43,856 bases of DNA from assembly GCA_020350885.1 (NCBI GenBank), contig CP070727.1, positions 622,686 to 666,541 of the forward strand, written 5' to 3'. Shown here piece after piece: positions 41,299-43,856 of this stretch. The DNA comes from a bacterium (GTDB lineage Bacteria > Krumholzibacteriota > Krumholzibacteriia > Krumholzibacteriales > Krumholzibacteriaceae). The notes beneath the pieces were generated by a model. That model ran no database searches. It saw only the letters and a program-made list of their open reading frames with translations, and had not been told where the DNA came from. A program made the translations under genes and the position numbers. Each line of letters begins with the position of its first letter. Position 1 is the stretch's first letter.

Positions 41299-43602
41299 AT
41301 GAGAAGAATTCGTATCGTAACAATGTTTGTTGCGCTCGGCTGCCTCATGACTGCAGCAGTACTACCCATTCCGGCAGAGGGGATGATCAACCGGATTGAG
41401 ACGGTTGTCCGGTCCGGCAAGTACCGGATCATCCCATCGGATGACGGACAGAGAATCGTTATGGATGGATTTGGCTGCCGGATGGAGCCCGGCAGACCGA
41501 TGCTTCCGGAGAAGGAGGTCTTGCTTGCACTGCCTCCCGGCGCCCGGGTTCGTCGTGTGGAGGCTCACGGCATTGCGGGAACTCTCTTGTCTGGTACATA
41601 CCGGCTCGCACCGGCCCCGCCGATGGTGCCGCTGGCCGAGCCACAGCACTGCCGGGAGCTTACGGCCAAGATGGCGCGCGAGTGGCAGGAGAATAATGCA
41701 GCTGCCTATTCGACGGATGCCGCATATCCGGATGAAGCCGTAAGAATCACCGGCTCGGGATCGCTCAGAAAGTACGCCTATGCATCCGTCTCCGTGTGCC
41801 CGTTCACCTACCGTCCGCTGTCGGGTAGGCTGACGTGCTACGATGCCGTCCTGATAGCCGTCCACTTCGACGTACCGTCCCCGGGTTCCGCTCGGGCCGA
41901 AGAGATCGATGCGCTCATGTGCGAACGTACGGCCGATAGCAAGGCATCGGAGCTGTTCATCAACTACGAGGAGATGAAGGATCTCTATCAAAGGGAACAA
42001 TCGATCACCGAGCTCCCTGCGCAAATATACGACTACGTGATCATCACAACAGATACCCTCGCCGTTGCCGTCGCTTCTACCAACTTCATCGCCTGGAAGA
42101 GCGCCCTGGGATACAGTGTACGGACCGTTCTGATAACCGATCCTGAGATCACCGGCCAGCCGGGGAGCGATCTGGCCGAACAGATACGTAATTTCCTCAG
42201 AAGCTACTACGGATCATGGGGCATACAGTACGTGCTCTTCGTCGGTGACTACGCAACCGTGCCGATGCGCTACTGCTATCCAGACCCAAACGATCATACA
42301 CACAATCCCGGTAATTCCGGAAACCCCGGCGGTTCCGTTCCAACAGACTGTTATTACGCCGATCTCTCCCTACCCGATGCCGATTCCTGGGACTCGGACG
42401 GCGACGGATACCTCGGTGAGTACCTCCAGGATAATCCCGATTTCCTCGCCGAGGTCTACGTGGGCCGCATTCCCACAAGCGATATAGCCAGGATCACGTA
42501 TGCCCTTGAAAAGCTGGTCGTTTTCGAATGGGACGAGGGAGCATGGAAGAGCCATGCCCTCCAGCCCGGTACGATTCTATTCTATGAAAACCAGGATTTC
42601 AGCGGTTATCCGAAGATCGATGGATCCACACTCCTGAACGAGATCGAGACGAACCTCATGAGCGGCTGGACCGTGAGCCACTACACCGAACAAGATGGCA
42701 TCGATCCTTCGAGCTTTCCGTGGCCAGCGGTGAGCCTGGCCGCCTTCATAGACGATTGGCGGACAGGACAGTACGGGGTCGTCAACTGGTCCGGCCACGG
42801 TGCCCCCTATGGAGTTGGCCGGACCGTATGGGAATGGGATGATGGTGACGGTGTTCCGGAGACCGACGGCTCGGACGGTTGGGGCCAGCCGATGCTCATC
42901 GATATATGGTGTAATCTCGATGACGATTTTCCGTCTATTGTCTTCGCCGTTTCCTGCAATGTGGGATATCCCGAGCCCAACGGTGTGGGGAACCTGGGTA
43001 TCGATCTGCTGACCGAACCCGGATTCGGCGCCTCCGCAGGGATCGTGAGCGCCACACGTCCCGCATGGATCTCGGCGGATGTTATCACAAATCCAGGCGG
43101 AGCGGAGTCCATCTGCTACGAGTTCAACCGTTACGGGATCACTGAAAATGAGAGGCTGGGCGAGGCCCTCTATGACGCCAAGTACTACTGCTATACTAAT
43201 TACGGCTGGGACCATTATGCCGAACACATCAACCAGTGCAACTTCAACCTGTACGGTGACCCTTCTCTGTTGAGGGTGGGTATTACCACCGCCGTGGAAA
43301 ACGGAGTCCATGCAGATGTCCCGGGGCCTGCCCTTCTTATGCAGAACTATCCCAATCCCTTCAATCCGACGACGGTGATACGGTTCGATCTGCGGCGGGC
43401 GACGCATGTGAAGCTCTGTGTCTACAATGTGAAGGGTGAGCTGGTGGCCACACTCGTAGACGATTCCCTGGATGCAGGGGCGAAAGCGATCTGCTGGAAC
43501 GGGAAAGATGACAGGGGCAACTCCGTTGCCAGCGGAATGTACTTCTATCGCCTCGTTGCAGGGGATTACGCGCAGACGAAGAAGATGGTGCTTCTGAGGT
43601 AG
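41299..43602 (+). CDS. Gingipain-type C25 cysteine peptidase with sorting tail
   Basis: The 767-residue protein begins with a signal peptide (about 1-27) and a propeptide-like region (about 28-230). The C25 caspase-like catalytic domain (about 235-660) has the dyad H500 ('NWSGHGAPYG') and C553 ('FAVSCNVGYPE'), followed by 'ASAGIVSATRPAW'. Acidic Asp/Gly-rich stretches ('DADSWDSDGDGYLG', 'WDDGDGVPETDGSDG') probably bind calcium. The C-terminal ~85 residues ('LLMQNYPNPFNPTTVIRF' to 'TKKMVLLR') are the FlgD-like/type IX-type sorting domain, closely related to that of the repeat protein at 25.6-28.1 kb. It is therefore a secreted or surface endopeptidase. A shadow frame covers much of the opposite strand and is not a gene. 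Confidence 0.88.
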   Translation: MRRIRIVTMFVALGCLMTAAVLPIPAEGMINRIETVVRSGKYRIIPSDDGQRIVMDGFGCRMEPGRPMLPEKEVLLALPPGARVRRVEAHGIAGTLLSGTYRLAPAPPMVPLAEPQHCRELTAKMAREWQENNAAAYSTDAAYPDEAVRITGSGSLRKYAYASVSVCPFTYRPLSGRLTCYDAVLIAVHFDVPSPGSARAEEIDALMCERTADSKASELFINYEEMKDLYQREQSITELPAQIYDYVIITTDTLAVAVASTNFIAWKSALGYSVRTVLITDPEITGQPGSDLAEQIRNFLRSYYGSWGIQYVLFVGDYATVPMRYCYPDPNDHTHNPGNSGNPGGSVPTDCYYADLSLPDADSWDSDGDGYLGEYLQDNPDFLAEVYVGRIPTSDIARITYALEKLVVFEWDEGAWKSHALQPGTILFYENQDFSGYPKIDGSTLLNEIETNLMSGWTVSHYTEQDGIDPSSFPWPAVSLAAFIDDWRTGQYGVVNWSGHGAPYGVGRTVWEWDDGDGVPETDGSDGWGQPMLIDIWCNLDDDFPSIVFAVSCNVGYPEPNGVGNLGIDLLTEPGFGASAGIVSATRPAWISADVITNPGGAESICYEFNRYGITENERLGEALYDAKYYCYTNYGWDHYAEHINQCNFNLYGDPSLLRVGITTAVENGVHADVPGPALLMQNYPNPFNPTTVIRFDLRRATHVKLCVYNVKGELVATLVDDSLDAGAKAICWNGKDDRGNSVASGMYFYRLVAGDYAQTKKMVLLR

Positions 43603-43649
43603 AAACTGCCCCGGCTGACCTGCCCTCCGGCTTAGTACAACCCTGAGAC

Positions 43650-43856
43650 TCAAACTGCTCGATCCACGGTAGAAGGTTTGATTGCCTCCGGCGCCGGCGG
43701 TCTGTATCCCAGAGAGCTGTGCGGACGAATCCGATTGTACTCCTTTCTCCAGTGCTCCACAAGAACCTTGGCTTCCCGTAACGTATAGAAGATCTCCATA
43801 TTCAGAAGTTCGTCTCTCAGTTTGCCATTGAATGACTCGTTGTATCCGTTCTCCCA
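43650..43856 (-). CDS. IS3-family transposase OrfB, C-terminal end (cut by window edge)
   Basis: On the minus strand 68 codons run from the right window edge to a TGA at 43652-43650. The sequence 'WENGYNESFNGKLRDELL' followed by 'EYNRIRPHSSLGYRPPAPEAI' is the unmistakable end of an IS3-group DDE transposase. The Glu of 'YNESFNG' is the last member of the DDE triad. The remainder of the element lies beyond the window, so intactness cannot be judged. The inverted repeat of this end should lie within 43603-43650, which I could not define from one end only. It is unrelated to the integrase-type element at 0.7-1.8 kb. Confidence 0.92.
   Translation of the reverse strand, partial: WENGYNESFNGKLRDELLNMEIFYTLREAKVLVEHWRKEYNRIRPHSSLGYRPPAPEAIKPSTVDRAV

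Noticed and set aside
42577..43653. Long open frame (358 codons) on the strand opposite the C25 peptidase
   Set aside because: It is a codon-bias shadow: the plus strand encodes a complete C25 peptidase with catalytic dyad and sorting tail, and the antisense translation has no recognisable domain.

Overview
This window looks like a chromosomal segment of an uncultured, probably anaerobic or microaerophilic Gram-negative bacterium of the Fibrobacteres-Chlorobi-Bacteroidetes (FCB) kind; relatives such as Krumholzibacteriota, Eisenbacteria, Zixibacteria or Caldithrix are my guess. Two exported proteins end in the 'QNYPNPFNP...' sorting/FlgD-like tail typical of that assemblage. There is a TolC-type outer-membrane factor, many signal peptides and several large secreted peptidases. 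The HdrA/MvhD module and the metallopterin ergothioneine synthase point to anaerobic metabolism. The phylum assignment is inference; no rRNA gene is present.

Layout: (1) 1-1.8 kb, a truncated secreted protein and an integrase-type insertion sequence. (2) 2.1-4.6 kb, a thermolysin-like metallopeptidase. (3) 4.9-8.9 kb, an AT-rich convergent pair of membrane-anchored alkaline-phosphatase-superfamily enzymes. (4) 9.1-15.5 kb, an RND metal-efflux operon: small His-rich protein, outer-membrane factor, His-rich adaptor, permease. (5) 15.5-19.1 kb, an ArsR regulator with a clear promoter and 24-bp operator, a 69-residue unknown, a double-length HdrA-like flavin/iron-sulfur protein and an MvhD-like partner. 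(6) 19.4-25.4 kb, an exported unknown, then EgtD and a molybdopterin oxidoreductase fused to a cysteine desulfurase. (7) 25.6-31.2 kb, a repeat-built surface protein, an M14 peptidase and a 46-bp tandem repeat. (8) 31.3-36.4 kb, a B12-type radical SAM protein with a methyltransferase, facing two glycosyltransferases. (9) 36.8-43.6 kb, a PH-domain membrane protein, a catalase remnant, a ketopantoate-reductase-like protein, a cyclic-nucleotide-binding-domain protein, an S10 carboxypeptidase and a gingipain-type C25 peptidase. The end of an IS3-type transposase closes the window.

The most interesting system is the pair at 20,964-25,387. EgtD makes trimethylhistidine (hercynine). The 1131-residue fusion has every hallmark of a metallopterin-dependent ergothioneine synthase, in which a cysteine desulfurase delivers sulfur through a Mo/W centre onto the imidazole ring. 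I recall, without being able to check, that this architecture was described from Caldithrix abyssi. It is an O2-independent third route, distinct from EgtB and from rhodanese-type EanB. The adjacent ArsR/HdrA/MvhD cluster may be sulfur- or redox-linked, but it has its own promoter.

Many starts were moved inward from the longest possible reading frame to the ATG or GTG that follows a Shine-Dalgarno sequence; these choices are given per gene.
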